Assembly: GCA_023421735.1 (NCBI GenBank)
Contig: JAEZSP010000018.1
Coordinates: 1-59,270 of the forward strand
DNA length: 59,270 nt
Origin: Bacillota bacterium
GTDB lineage: Bacteria; Bacillota_A; Clostridia; Christensenellales; Aristaeellaceae
Direction: 5' to 3'
Position numbers and translations under genes: made by a program. Of this stretch, positions 25,875-34,660 are shown one piece after another (the stretch's first letter is position 1; every line of letters starts with the position of its first letter). The notes beneath the pieces are model-generated. The model was not told the origin of the DNA. It did no database searches and saw only the letters and a list, made by a program, of their open reading frames with translations.

Positions 25875-26630
25875 ATGAACTTTGTAAACCCACCGTCCGA
25901 ATCTCCTCAGCACGTTTCGCATCAAACATTTTACAGCCAGATTTTGCATCACGCAATCGGTTATAATATCTACCTTCCGCCGGGATACGAGGATTGCGAC
26001 GAAAAATATCCGGTCGCATACCATATTCACGGATGGACGGGCAACGAATCTTCCGAAATCTGGCCGCTGCAAAAGGTCTGTCAAAACAGACAGACCATCA
26101 CCGTTTTTGTCAATGCCATCTCATCGGAAAAAGATTGTTTTGCGGCCTTATTGCAAATTGAAGCCATCCTGATTGCGGAACTCATTCCCCATATTGACGA
26201 TGCTTACAGAACAGATACAGCCCGCGAAGATAGAATGCTGTCCGGCTTCTCGATGGGCGGCAATATGGCCTTTTATTATGCGGTAAAGCATCCTGATCTT
26301 TTTGGCTCCGTAACCCCGTACGCCGGAACCTACCACCATCTATATCACAAGGAATACCGCACCGTGGGCGTCGCACCGGAAAAGGCCATCGAACTCTATG
26401 AAGACATGTTGCGAGAAGAATGGTATCTGGAGGAAAACAATATTCTATGTCTGGTGCGGCAAAATGCGGATCAAATACGCAGCAGGCTGAAAATTGATAT
26501 GCACATCGGCACAGCCGACATCCTGTTCTGCGATAACGAGATCATGCACTTATATCTGAATTCATTGAACATTCCGCATGCGTACAGACAATACCCCGGG
26601 GTTGAACACGACTTGGAAAAAATCATATAA
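25875..26630 (+). CDS. Putative esterase (esterase D-type alpha/beta hydrolase)
   Basis: A 251-residue alpha/beta hydrolase of the putative-esterase family that includes esterase D and feruloyl-esterase-like enzymes. The nucleophile elbow is GFSMGG (Ser126). The triad Asp is probably in GTADILFCDNE and the His in GVEHDLEKI near the C-terminus. No signal peptide. The start at ATG 25875 follows GGAGG (25862-25866); the frame runs further upstream without a ribosome site. It is a single-gene unit and its DNA looks less GC-rich than its neighbours. Substrate unknown; family members cleave acyl or phenolic esters of sugars. Confidence 0.8.
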   Translation: MNFVNPPSESPQHVSHQTFYSQILHHAIGYNIYLPPGYEDCDEKYPVAYHIHGWTGNESSEIWPLQKVCQNRQTITVFVNAISSEKDCFAALLQIEAILIAELIPHIDDAYRTDTAREDRMLSGFSMGGNMAFYYAVKHPDLFGSVTPYAGTYHHLYHKEYRTVGVAPEKAIELYEDMLREEWYLEENNILCLVRQNADQIRSRLKIDMHIGTADILFCDNEIMHLYLNSLNIPHAYRQYPGVEHDLEKII

Positions 26631-26774
26631 CTTACAAGTCCCCGTCTTGATCTCGCTGCTGCGTCGAACCACCGCTATGTACCCAACGAGCGCGCATTGA
26701 AGAACCCGCTCCCTTGCCCGACGAACCGCCCTTTTTGATCGACCATAGCATTTTTGTGGTAGGAGGTATTTACC

Positions 26775-27515
26775 GTGATTTCATACGACGAAGCAATTCG
26801 AATCGCGCAGGAATTCTCATTGGAAGTTGCCAACGCATGCCCAGGAAAAATCATCGCGGTTTTTGCGATCGGCTCATTGGGAAGCGACTATTACCGTCCG
26901 GGGCAAAGCGACATCGACACCGCGATCATCACCAATTGTAAAAGGCATGATGTATCCCAAGTCAGACGAGAAATCGCTGCCATCCGGGATCGATACTGGA
27001 AAAACTATCATGTGCCCAAAGGGTTTGGGGCGATTGTCTTTGCCGAGGAGCAGTTGTACCCGCCCTACGTCAAGGAAGAAGAATTGATCCTGGAAATACT
27101 CCGCTTGAAAACGCAATTCAAGTTGCTCTATGGATCGTATGACATCGCGGATATCCCCCTGCCGGACAAGCAGGCAATCATCGATGATGTGAAGTCCTTC
27201 CAATCATGGGCCGATCAAGAAAAGACAAAGGATCCTACATTTGAGGTGTTCGACACGCCGAAGCTGGTGAACTCAACGCTTATTGCGTTAAAGCGGTATT
27301 TGATGATACGGCATGGCATCATCGAATTCAACAAATTCAAAGTGATCGGCCTCTACCTCCAGAATGATCCGCCCATCGTGGACAAAGAGACTTTCGAGTT
27401 TATCGATGCTGCGCTCCATCAGACCGACCTCAAAGTTGACGACGAAAAAATGTCGAGAATGGTGAAGTGGCATGAACTGCTGTTTCACACAGTCAATGCC
27501 CTGGTTCTGAATTAG
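26775..27515 (+). CDS. Nucleotidyltransferase-domain protein
   Basis: A 246-residue protein. The N-terminal domain has the polymerase-beta-type nucleotidyltransferase motif GSLGSDYYRPGQSDID (Gly33-Ser34, Asp46, Asp48), as in aminoglycoside adenylyltransferases and other small NTases. The rest is helical with no motif I can name. GTG start at 26775 behind AGGAGG. It could adenylylate a small molecule or a protein. With no neighbouring toxin or antitoxin gene, a MNT/HEPN system is not supported. Followed by its own terminator. Confidence 0.75.
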   Translation: MISYDEAIRIAQEFSLEVANACPGKIIAVFAIGSLGSDYYRPGQSDIDTAIITNCKRHDVSQVRREIAAIRDRYWKNYHVPKGFGAIVFAEEQLYPPYVKEEELILEILRLKTQFKLLYGSYDIADIPLPDKQAIIDDVKSFQSWADQEKTKDPTFEVFDTPKLVNSTLIALKRYLMIRHGIIEFNKFKVIGLYLQNDPPIVDKETFEFIDAALHQTDLKVDDEKMSRMVKWHELLFHTVNALVLN

Positions 27516-27528
27516 TTGGATCATATCT

Positions 27529-27559
27529 GAAAAAACGCGCCGATGCGGTGCGTTTTTTT
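27529..27559. terminator. Intrinsic terminator
   Basis: AAAAAACGC at 27529-27538 pairs with GCGTTTTTT around a GC-rich loop region, 14 nt after the nucleotidyltransferase stop. Confidence 0.8.
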
Positions 27560-27673
27560 GCTTCCTGCGCGCCTACATTCCGCATTCCGCCGATTTCCCC
27601 CTTCTCATCCATTCGTCCCCATTCACGCGCTCTCCCCCTGCCGCATAGTTTGCATACAGTAGGAGGGGTGAAC

Positions 27674-28660
27674 ATGAAAAAAGGAATCGTCCTGCTGCTT
27701 GTTGCAATGCTCCTGTTGGCACCTGCCGGACGCACAGAAGAGGCGCTCCAAAAGGTCACGCTCAATGAAGTGACGCATTCGGTGTTCTATGCGCCGCAGT
27801 ACGTGGCAATCGAACTGGGATTCTTCGCCGAAGAAGGAATCGAAATCGATCTGGTGAATGGCGGCGGATCGGACAGAAGCATGACGGCCATCCTGGCGTC
27901 GGAAGCAGACATAGGACTGATGGGACCTGAAACAGCGGTTTACGTATACAATCAGGGCAAGGAAGATTACGCCATCATCATCGGTCAGCTCACCAACACG
28001 GATGGTTCCTTCCTGGTGGGCCGTGAAAAGGACGAGGATTTCAGCTGGCAGGATCTGAAGGGCAAAACGATCATCGGCGGGCGCCCCGGCGGCATGCCCC
28101 TGATGACGCTTCTCTATGTCCTCAAACAAAACGGTCTCACGCCCGGAACGGATGTCAACGTGCGCACAGACATCCAGTTCAACCTCATGGCCGGCGCGTT
28201 TGAAGGCAGCGACGCCGACTATGTCACGCTCTTTGAGCCGACGGCAAGCCTATGCGAAAAGGAAGAGCGCGGCTACATCGTGGCATCCGTCGGCGCGGAA
28301 AGCGGATCGATTTCGTACACGGCTTACATGGTGCGAAAGAGCCTTCTCGATGAAAATCGCGATCTGTACTCCCGCTTCGTGAAGGCCATTGCCAAGGGCC
28401 AGCAATGGGTCGCGGACCATACGCCGGAAGAAATCGCAGCGGTCATTGCTCCTCAGTTCCCCGATGCGGATGTGGCGCTTTTGACCGTCGTTGCGAAGAA
28501 CTATCAGTCCATCGGCGCCTGGTGCGTAACGCCTGTGATGAATGAGGAAGCTTTTACAAGGATGCAGGACATTATTGATGGCGCGGGTGAGCTGTCCGCG
28601 CGCGTTCTCCTCGAGGCGATTGTCGATAACAGCATCGCCCTGGAAGTCATCGGACAGTAA
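27674..28660 (+). CDS. ABC transporter substrate-binding protein (SsuA/TauA/NMT1 type)
   Basis: A 328-residue solute-binding protein. After a signal sequence (MKKGIVLLLVAMLLLAPAG) come blocks typical of the NMT1/SsuA fold: YAPQYVAIELGFFAEEGIEI, ASEADIGLMGPE and GKTIIGGRPGGMPLM. It binds a small organic anion or a thiamine-, riboflavin- or nitrate-like substrate; none can be fixed by eye. The signal peptide lacks a lipobox cysteine, unusual for a Gram-positive binding protein. Start ATG 27674 behind AGGAGGGG. First gene of a three-gene ABC operon. Confidence 0.88.
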   Translation: MKKGIVLLLVAMLLLAPAGRTEEALQKVTLNEVTHSVFYAPQYVAIELGFFAEEGIEIDLVNGGGSDRSMTAILASEADIGLMGPETAVYVYNQGKEDYAIIIGQLTNTDGSFLVGREKDEDFSWQDLKGKTIIGGRPGGMPLMTLLYVLKQNGLTPGTDVNVRTDIQFNLMAGAFEGSDADYVTLFEPTASLCEKEERGYIVASVGAESGSISYTAYMVRKSLLDENRDLYSRFVKAIAKGQQWVADHTPEEIAAVIAPQFPDADVALLTVVAKNYQSIGAWCVTPVMNEEAFTRMQDIIDGAGELSARVLLEAIVDNSIALEVIGQ

Positions 28661-28674
28661 ACGCAGTGTCGTGG

Positions 28675-28702
28675 CAGGCAGGTGTGCGTCCACACCTGCC
28701 TG
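28675..28702 (+). promoter_or_regulatory. Intra-operon hairpin between binding protein and ATPase genes
   Basis: A perfect 12-bp stem (CAGGCAGGTGTG) with a CGTC loop and no T run. Such hairpins protect the upstream mRNA end and allow more binding protein than ATPase to be made. Confidence 0.7.
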
Positions 28703-28764
28703 AACGGCCTTTCTGCGATCCGGGCATGATGGGTCAAACGCAGTGATCGGGGAGGCTGAATGGG

Positions 28765-29523
28765 ATGGAACCGATTTTGAGCATGGACAATGTGTCGCTG
28801 GTTTATAACACCGAGAATGCGGAAACGCAGGCGATTTCCGGGCTGAGCTTCGACGTCGCAGAAGGTGAGTTTCTGGCGATTGTCGGGCCATCCGGCTGCG
28901 GAAAGTCGTCGATTCTTTCCCTGATCGCGGGACTGCACCACCCAAGCAGCGGCTCTGTTCGCCTGATGGGCAGAGAAGTGACAGGGCCGAACAGCAGCAT
29001 CGGTTACATGTTTCAAAGGGATCACCTCCTCGAATGGAGGACGGTATGGCAAAATGTGATATTGGGGCTTCAGGTGCGCAGGCGAGTCTCCGAAGGCGCA
29101 GACCGCGCCCTTGCGCTGATCAAGACATACGGGTTGTATGATTTTCGCAACCAATACCCCGCCGAGCTGTCCGGCGGCATGCGCCAACGGGCGGCTTTAA
29201 TCCGGACGCTGGCGGTTAACCCCACTTTGCTCTTGCTGGATGAGCCCTTTTCGGCCCTTGATTATCAAACGCGCCTGACATTGGGCGATGAAATCAGCGC
29301 CATTATCCGCAACGAGAAAAAAACCGCCCTTTTTGTAACCCACGATATTGCAGAAGCGATCAGCATCGCGGATCGCGTAATCCTGTTGACCAATCGGCCC
29401 GCCCGCGTCAAGCACAGCCTGTCGATCGATCTGGTTGGCATTTCGCCGCTCAAGCGCCGCGACCGGCCGGTCTTTCAGGATTATTTCCAAACCATATGGA
29501 AGGAGATGGACGTACATGTCTGA
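28765..29523 (+). CDS. ABC transporter ATPase (SsuB/TauB type)
   Basis: A 252-residue import ATPase with Walker A GPSGCGKSS, Q-loop MFQRDHLLEW (the sequence typical of nitrate/sulfonate/taurine importers), signature LSGGMRQR, Walker B LLLLDEPFSALD and switch His in VTHDIAEA. It overlaps the permease gene by 8 nt. Energises uptake of the ligand bound by the upstream protein. Confidence 0.92.
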   Translation: MEPILSMDNVSLVYNTENAETQAISGLSFDVAEGEFLAIVGPSGCGKSSILSLIAGLHHPSSGSVRLMGREVTGPNSSIGYMFQRDHLLEWRTVWQNVILGLQVRRRVSEGADRALALIKTYGLYDFRNQYPAELSGGMRQRAALIRTLAVNPTLLLLDEPFSALDYQTRLTLGDEISAIIRNEKKTALFVTHDIAEAISIADRVILLTNRPARVKHSLSIDLVGISPLKRRDRPVFQDYFQTIWKEMDVHV

Positions 29524-30334
29524 TTTGCAGCTTCCTTCCAGGGAACGGCAAAAATACCTTCAGCGGCTGAAGCGGGAACGGGCCCTGATCGTTCTGGCCC
29601 AGCTTTTCACCCTTACATGCATCCTGGGCTTGTGGGAAGTATGCACGCGCCAAGGCGTCCTCGATTCCTTTATCTTCAGCTCGCCTTCCCGCATTGCCCG
29701 CACGGTGGTTTCGCTGTTTCAAACGGGCAACTTGCTTCATCATATTCTGTATACACTGTGGGAAACGGTGCTTGGCTTTGTCCTCGGAACCGGCCTGGGC
29801 GTGCTCATTGCCGTTGTTTTGTGGTGGTGCCCGCGGTTGGCAAAGGTGCTTGACCCGTACCTCGTGATCCTGAACTCCCTGCCGAAAATCGCGCTCGGGC
29901 CAGTGCTCATCGTCTGGATCGGAACCGGCATTCCGGCCATCGTCACAATCGCGGTCTTGGTGAGCATCATCGTCTCCATCACCAACGTGTCCACCGGGTT
30001 CGCCGGCGTCCCCGAAGAAAAACTGCTTCTCATGCGTTCGTTTGGGGCAACCAAGCTGCAAATGCTGCGCATGGTTGTCTTGCCGGCAAACATCCCCACC
30101 ATCGTTTCAACGCTAAAGCTGTCCGTCGGACTCAGTTGGGTGGGCGTGATCGTCGGAGAATTCCTGATCTCCCGGGCGGGCCTGGGTTATCTGATCGTTT
30201 ATGGCGGGCAGGTGTTCAAGCTGGATATCGTCATGAGCAGCGTCGTAATCTTGTGTACGCTCGCAAGCATCATGTACTATGGCGTATCATTCATCGAAAA
30301 GCGCATTACGCGCCGTCACCTGTATCGTGGATAA
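29516..30334 (+). CDS. ABC transporter permease (SsuC/TauC type)
   Basis: A 272-residue permease with six predicted membrane helices. The cytoplasmic coupling loop lies around FAGVPEEKLLLMRSFGATKLQMLRMVVLPAN, the EAA-like motif for docking the ATPase. Start ATG 29516 behind AAGGAGATGG; the open frame extends upstream inside the ATPase gene. Completes a single-permease importer. Confidence 0.92.
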   Translation: MSDLQLPSRERQKYLQRLKRERALIVLAQLFTLTCILGLWEVCTRQGVLDSFIFSSPSRIARTVVSLFQTGNLLHHILYTLWETVLGFVLGTGLGVLIAVVLWWCPRLAKVLDPYLVILNSLPKIALGPVLIVWIGTGIPAIVTIAVLVSIIVSITNVSTGFAGVPEEKLLLMRSFGATKLQMLRMVVLPANIPTIVSTLKLSVGLSWVGVIVGEFLISRAGLGYLIVYGGQVFKLDIVMSSVVILCTLASIMYYGVSFIEKRITRRHLYRG

Positions 30335-30356
30335 CGACATCTGGCCCCAAAAGCAG

Positions 30357-30381
30357 GAACCCGCCGAGATGCGGCGGGTTC
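30357..30381. terminator. GC-rich hairpin after the importer operon
   Basis: A perfect 10-bp stem (GAACCCGCCG) with a 5-nt loop and no T run, 22 nt after the permease stop and close to the convergent HAD gene end. Probably a weak or bidirectional terminator. Confidence 0.6.
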
Positions 30382-30415
30382 TGGCTGTTCAACACACGCC
30401 CTGGGCAAGATGCGA

Positions 30416-31141
30416 TCAAAATGAAGGTGCTATAAGTTCACCGATCTCCGTGATGATCCTGTCCGGGATCATTTGCGACCCCGGTTTCAATCCTGCTTTC
30501 CTGTAGTCATGCCAGATGGCATAGATGCCGATTCGCTGTGCGGATTGAATGTCCCAAACGAGATGATCGCCGACCATCCAGACATCGCCGCTGCTCAGAC
30601 CGAGCAGGGACAGCGCATGCTGAAAAATGCGGATGTCCGGCTTCCCGAAGCCGAGCTCCTGATCGATGAGAATGAACTCAAAATAATCCGTCAGCCCAAA
30701 GCGCGCTCATTTCGCCCGCTGCCCCTGTGAAGTGCCATTGGTGACGAGGACGAGCCGCACCCCATGCGCTCTGAGCGCATCCAGCACAACAATCGTGTTC
30801 GGAAATCTATAGATCAATGCGTCTTGGGTGGCTGTATATTGGTCTGCCAATTCGCGGATCAGCCCCGCATCTGTCAAGCCAAATGTCGTGAGCGCCAGGC
30901 CGACGACATCGCGACGCGCCTGACCGATATTCTCTCGTCCAACCTTGTGCCTTTGCAGATCACTCCAATACCATGATCGCATCGAATGGATCGCGCCAAG
31001 CAGGCTCTCCTTGGTGAATGCAGGTCGATGCCGCGCAATAAAATCGGCGCAGCAATCATCCCACGCCTGTTGCGACACACCTTCAAATGAGATCAGCGTG
31101 TCGTCCAGATCGAATAAAACCGCTGCCGGGTATTGACGCAT
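30416..31141 (-). pseudogene. HAD-family phosphatase interrupted by an in-frame TGA
   Basis: Start ATG 31141 behind GGGAGGGA. Codons 1-144 encode a HAD hydrolase: LFDLDDTLISFEG with the nucleophile Asp, then a helical cap and VLVTNGTSQGQRAK. Codon 145 is TGA (30709-30707). The same frame then continues without a gap through ARFGLTDYFEFI, the Lys block GFGKPDIRIF and the metal-site block VWMVGDHLVWDI to a normal stop at 30416. Total 241 codons, a normal family length. A single base change would restore it. Nonsense mutation or sequencing error are the likely causes; TGA serves as a normal stop elsewhere in the window. Confidence 0.8.
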
Positions 31142-31341
31142 AAACAATCCCTCCCGGTTGTCGTCAGATCGTAACATGTAGTGCCTTCCTATGCACACGC
31201 ACACAGTATAACATGCCGCCTTTCTGCCCGCAACACGTCGGTGCGATCGCCCCGGCGCGACTTTTCTCCTTGGCAAAGGGCATCATAAGGGCTATAATAA
31301 AAGCGAAAGAACCTTTATCCCGGAAGAAAGGAGTGTTGAAA

Positions 31342-32199
31342 TTGGACATCGAAAGGTACGCGTTTACCGGCGATCAGAAGTTTGACATCAAAAAGTTTGA
31401 TCCGTCGGACGGCAAGCATGCCGTCGATAAGGAGGAAGCCCAGTCAACGCTGAAGGAGCATATCGACTTTATGGAGGCGTATCAGGACAGGCTGTACGCC
31501 GAGGGGAAACACGCAGTCCTCATCATCTTTCAGGCGATGGACGCAGCCGGCAAGGACGGGGCCATCAAGCACGTCTTTTCCGGCCTCAATCCGCAGGGCG
31601 TGGAGGTCTTCAGCTTCAAACAGCCCTCGGCAGAGGAGCTGGCACACGGCTATCTTTGGCGCGCGCATAAGTGCATGCCGCCCCGGGGCAAGATCGCCAT
31701 TTTCAACCGCTCCTATTATGAGGACGTGCTCGTCGCGAAGGTGCATAAGCTCTATCTCGCGCAAAACCTGCCGGATCGGTGCAAGGACGGTGACGTCATT
31801 GCAAACAGGTATGTGCAGATTCGGCATTTTGAACATTACGCGTGGGAAAACGGCACAACCATCATCAAGTTCTTCCTGCACGTCTCAAAGGGCGAACAGA
31901 AAAAGCGGTTTCTCGACCGCATCGACGATCCGTCGAAGAACTGGAAATTCTCAGAAAGCGATTTTGTGGAGCGTGAATATTGGGACGACTATCAGGATGC
32001 GTATGAAAAGGCGATCAACGAAACCGCAACGCCCGATTGCCCGTGGTACGTCATTCCCTCGGATGACAAATGGCATGCGCGCTTCCTGATCTCAAAGATT
32101 CTCATGAAGCACATCAAACAGATCGATCCCCAATACCCGGAACTCCCGCAGGAAGCGGCGGACAAAATGCACCACTGGCGCAAACTGCTTTTGGACTAA
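31342..32199 (+). CDS. ppk2: Polyphosphate kinase 2 family protein
   Basis: A 285-residue PPK2-family phosphotransferase that moves phosphate between polyphosphate and nucleotides. Walker A MDAAGKDG is at 66-73 and the family block NRSYYEDV at 122-129, followed by the lid region. Length matches single-domain PPK2. The start is probably the TTG at 31342, 8 nt after AAAGGAG; a TTG at 31336 sits too close to the ribosome site. In single-domain enzymes of this type the usual direction is polyphosphate-driven phosphorylation of AMP, ADP or GDP. Monocistronic. Confidence 0.9.
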   Translation: MDIERYAFTGDQKFDIKKFDPSDGKHAVDKEEAQSTLKEHIDFMEAYQDRLYAEGKHAVLIIFQAMDAAGKDGAIKHVFSGLNPQGVEVFSFKQPSAEELAHGYLWRAHKCMPPRGKIAIFNRSYYEDVLVAKVHKLYLAQNLPDRCKDGDVIANRYVQIRHFEHYAWENGTTIIKFFLHVSKGEQKKRFLDRIDDPSKNWKFSESDFVEREYWDDYQDAYEKAINETATPDCPWYVIPSDDKWHARFLISKILMKHIKQIDPQYPELPQEAADKMHHWRKLLLD

Positions 32200-32216
32200 T
32201 GCGCGATCATTTACGC

Positions 32217-32245
32217 TTGACAACCGCTGCATTTCCTGCTATCCT
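32217..32245 (+). promoter_or_regulatory. Strong promoter of the rsgA-ROK operon
   Basis: TTGACA (32217-32222) and TATCCT (32240-32245) are separated by exactly 17 nt. The predicted start near 32252 gives a leader of about 175 nt. Confidence 0.75.
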
Positions 32246-32251
32246 ATCATC

Positions 32252-32425
32252 GAAATTATCATCGAAAGGGGTGTTATGTAATGAGCAAGATGTATGAGGT
32301 GGCCGACATCTGAACACATCCGGCAACGGGGAAACCCGCGCGCCGGGACACACAGACCTTTCGTGGTTGCGCCGCACGCATGCCTTAGAGGGCTGCGCGC
32401 GGCGCATGCGATTTTGGGGAGGAAC
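32252..32425 (+). promoter_or_regulatory. Structured leader of rsgA with a 10-codon upstream ORF
   Basis: A 33-nt open frame (32281-32313, MSKMYEVADI) has its own ribosome site (AAAGGGGTG). Next is a hairpin at 32320-32346: CCGGC, internal loop, CGGG-GAAA-CCCG with a GNRA tetraloop, GCCGG. A second long hairpin follows at 32368-32406, closed by TGCGCCGC/GCGGCGCA. The rsgA ribosome site GGGGAGG comes about 10 nt later. No T run follows the stems, so translational control is more likely than termination. Confidence 0.55.
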
Positions 32426-33451
32426 ATGTTCGATTTCAAAGCTTACGGATACACCGGAGACCCTTCATTCCCGGATGGCACCATTCCCGCGCGCGTGACC
32501 GCCGCCCATCGCGACCGTTATGAGCTGGTTTGCGAACACGGCCCCTGCGCAGCGCACCTCAAGCGCAGCATTGCCTTTTCAGAAGTCCCCACGACGGGCG
32601 ACTTTGTGGCCCTGCAATACAACCCCCTCGGAGACAGCGTGATCACCGCGCTGCTTCCGCGCAAGACGGTCTTTTCGCGACTCGACTCGTTCACCGGCGC
32701 GTCGCAGACCGTCGCCGCAAACTTCGACTATGTGTTCATCACATCGTCCCTCAATGGCGACTTTAAACCGCGAAGGCTCGAGCGCTATCTTGCCCTCGCC
32801 CTGCAAAGCGGCGCGCAGCCGGTCTTCCTCTTGACCAAGCTCGACTGCGCCGTCGATGCGCCGGGTCGCATCGCGCGCACGCTGGACATCGCCTTCGGCA
32901 CACCCGTGATCGCCATCTCAGCCGTGACCGGCGAGGGTCTCGACCAACTCGCGCCCTATGCCCAGCCCGGCATGACCATCGCGCTGCTCGGTTCGTCGGG
33001 CGTTGGAAAATCCACGCTCGTCAACGCGCTGGAAGGCAGGGAGATCATGAAGGTGAACAGCATCCGCGAGGACGATTCAAAGGGCAGGCACACCACCACC
33101 CATCGCCAGCTGATCCGGCTCACCTCCGGCGCGCTGGTGATCGATACCCCCGGCATGCGCGAACTCGGGTTGTGGGACGCGGGCGAGGGCGTCGCAGAGG
33201 CGTTCGACGATATCGCGTCGCTCGCCGCCGCCTGTAAATTCCACGATTGCACCCACACCCATGAACCCGGCTGCGCCATCCGCCGCGCGCTCGACGCGGG
33301 CACGGTCGATCAAAAGCGCGTCGAAAACTACCTCAAGCTCAAGGATGAATCCGACCGCACAGAGACAAGGGCGGAATATTTGCGCAAGAGGCAGGAAGCA
33401 AACAAGGCAATCTCGAAATATGCAAGACAACTGAAAAAGGACAGGTACTGA
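32426..33451 (+). CDS. rsgA: Ribosome small-subunit-dependent GTPase A
   Basis: A 341-residue circularly permuted GTPase that helps mature the 30S subunit. An N-terminal OB-fold (to about 80) is followed by G4 TKLD (137-140), G5 near ISAVTGEG, G1 GSSGVGKST (189-197) and G3 DTPG (240-243), the permuted order that defines the family. The C-terminal zinc knuckle has Cys270, Cys275, His277 or His279 and Cys283. ATG 32426 follows GGGGAGG. It is cotranscribed with a sugar kinase 2 nt downstream, an unusual partner. Confidence 0.95.
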   Translation: MFDFKAYGYTGDPSFPDGTIPARVTAAHRDRYELVCEHGPCAAHLKRSIAFSEVPTTGDFVALQYNPLGDSVITALLPRKTVFSRLDSFTGASQTVAANFDYVFITSSLNGDFKPRRLERYLALALQSGAQPVFLLTKLDCAVDAPGRIARTLDIAFGTPVIAISAVTGEGLDQLAPYAQPGMTIALLGSSGVGKSTLVNALEGREIMKVNSIREDDSKGRHTTTHRQLIRLTSGALVIDTPGMRELGLWDAGEGVAEAFDDIASLAAACKFHDCTHTHEPGCAIRRALDAGTVDQKRVENYLKLKDESDRTETRAEYLRKRQEANKAISKYARQLKKDRY

Positions 33452-33452
33452 C

Positions 33453-34406
33453 ATGCTCTATGCAGGATATGACATCGGCGGAACAAAGTGTGCGGTGAGC
33501 CTGGGGCGCGTCGAAAACGGCGCGCTCACCGTGCTCGCCAAATCGAAGTTTCCCACCGAAGGCGCCCCTCAGGCGGTTATCGACAAACTCGCAAAAACGC
33601 TCCTCGCCCTACTCAGGGAGAACAACCTTTCGTCCCGCGACGTGCGCGCCGCGGGGATCAGTTGCGGTGGGCCGCTCGATTCGCGGCGCGGGCTGGTGCT
33701 CTCGCCGCCCAATCTGCCCGGTTGGGACGCCATCCCCGTCGTAGACCTGCTCACCGAACAGACGGGCATCCCCACCCGACTCCAAAACGACGCGAACGCC
33801 TGTGCCGTCGCCGAATGGAAGTTCGGCGCGGGGCGCAAAACGCGCAACATGGCTTTTCTCACCTTCGGCACCGGGCTTGGCGCAGGGCTGATTCTGGATG
33901 GAAAACTCTACTCCGGGGCAAGTGACATGGCGGGCGAGGTCGGTCACGTTCGACTTGCCGAAGATGGCCCCCTCGGCTACGGAAAACACGGCTCCGCCGA
34001 GGGCTTCTGCTCCGGCGGCGGCATCGCGCGCACCGGCATCATGTACGCGCAACGCGGCGCCGCGCCGTGCCTTCTGGAAGCCGCGCAAGGCGATCCCGCC
34101 AACATCACCGCCAAGCTCATCGCGGAACTCGCGGACGCCGGCGACGCGCCCTGCATCAAGATCTATGCAGACTGCGGACGCCGCCTCGGCATGCTGCTCA
34201 GCTTCCTCATGGACATCGTGAACCCGGAATGCATCGTCCTCGGCGGCGTCTTCATGCGCAGCGAGGCGCTCATCCGCCCCGCCATGCAGGAAGTCATCGA
34301 CCTGGAAGCCCTTCCCCACGCCGCCCGCGCCTGCCGCATCGTCCCCGCAGGACTCGGCGAAGCCATCGGCGATTATGCCGCACTCAGCGTCGCGGCACTG
34401 GAGTAG
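33453..34406 (+). CDS. ROK-family sugar kinase
   Basis: A 317-residue ROK protein without a DNA-binding domain, so a kinase (glucokinase or N-acetylhexosamine kinase type). It starts with the phosphate loop GYDIGGTKC, has the catalytic Asp in LQNDANAC and the sugar-binding EVGH block (GEVGHVRL). The usual zinc motif CxCGxxGCxE is replaced by GYGKHGSAEGFCSGG, leaving a single Cys. This belongs to a subgroup without the structural zinc. It follows rsgA after 1 nt. Confidence 0.9.
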   Translation: MLYAGYDIGGTKCAVSLGRVENGALTVLAKSKFPTEGAPQAVIDKLAKTLLALLRENNLSSRDVRAAGISCGGPLDSRRGLVLSPPNLPGWDAIPVVDLLTEQTGIPTRLQNDANACAVAEWKFGAGRKTRNMAFLTFGTGLGAGLILDGKLYSGASDMAGEVGHVRLAEDGPLGYGKHGSAEGFCSGGGIARTGIMYAQRGAAPCLLEAAQGDPANITAKLIAELADAGDAPCIKIYADCGRRLGMLLSFLMDIVNPECIVLGGVFMRSEALIRPAMQEVIDLEALPHAARACRIVPAGLGEAIGDYAALSVAALE

Positions 34407-34660
34407 CAGAGGGCACGGAAGAACGCAGAGGGCGCTGCCCTCGGGCTCTTGCCAAAGGACGAGCAGCCCTTTGGAATCCCATTCTTTATGTTACTTGAAA
34501 TCTATGTGCGTCGACCGTCCGGGAGTTCAACGCCGGACGGCCGAGGTTTGTTTTGGAAATCGCCGCAATGCAAAATGACACGCCGCAATGCTGCCCAAAA
34601 ACAAACGCGGCGGCGTAGGTTTGGATCCCCGCGTCGCCGACGCACATCATTTCTGTAATA
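34407..34660. other. Intergenic region with several hairpins between convergent genes
   Basis: Contains palindromes GAGGGC-GCT-GCCCTC and CCAAAGG...CCTTTGG (34428-34475), a CGTCCGG/CCGGACG stem (about 34522-34545) and a direct repeat CGCCGCAATG (about 34560 and 34580). Presumably terminates both the ROK operon and the opposite URO-D gene. No gene seen. Confidence 0.5.

Noticed and set aside
27516..27673. TPP or FMN riboswitch ahead of the NMT1-type binding protein
   Set aside because: No CUGAGA or other conserved core in the short leader.
30707..30709. TGA read as selenocysteine or recoded sense codon
   Set aside because: The site is not a catalytic position, no selenocysteine-type hairpin was noticed directly after it, and TGA ends many intact genes here.
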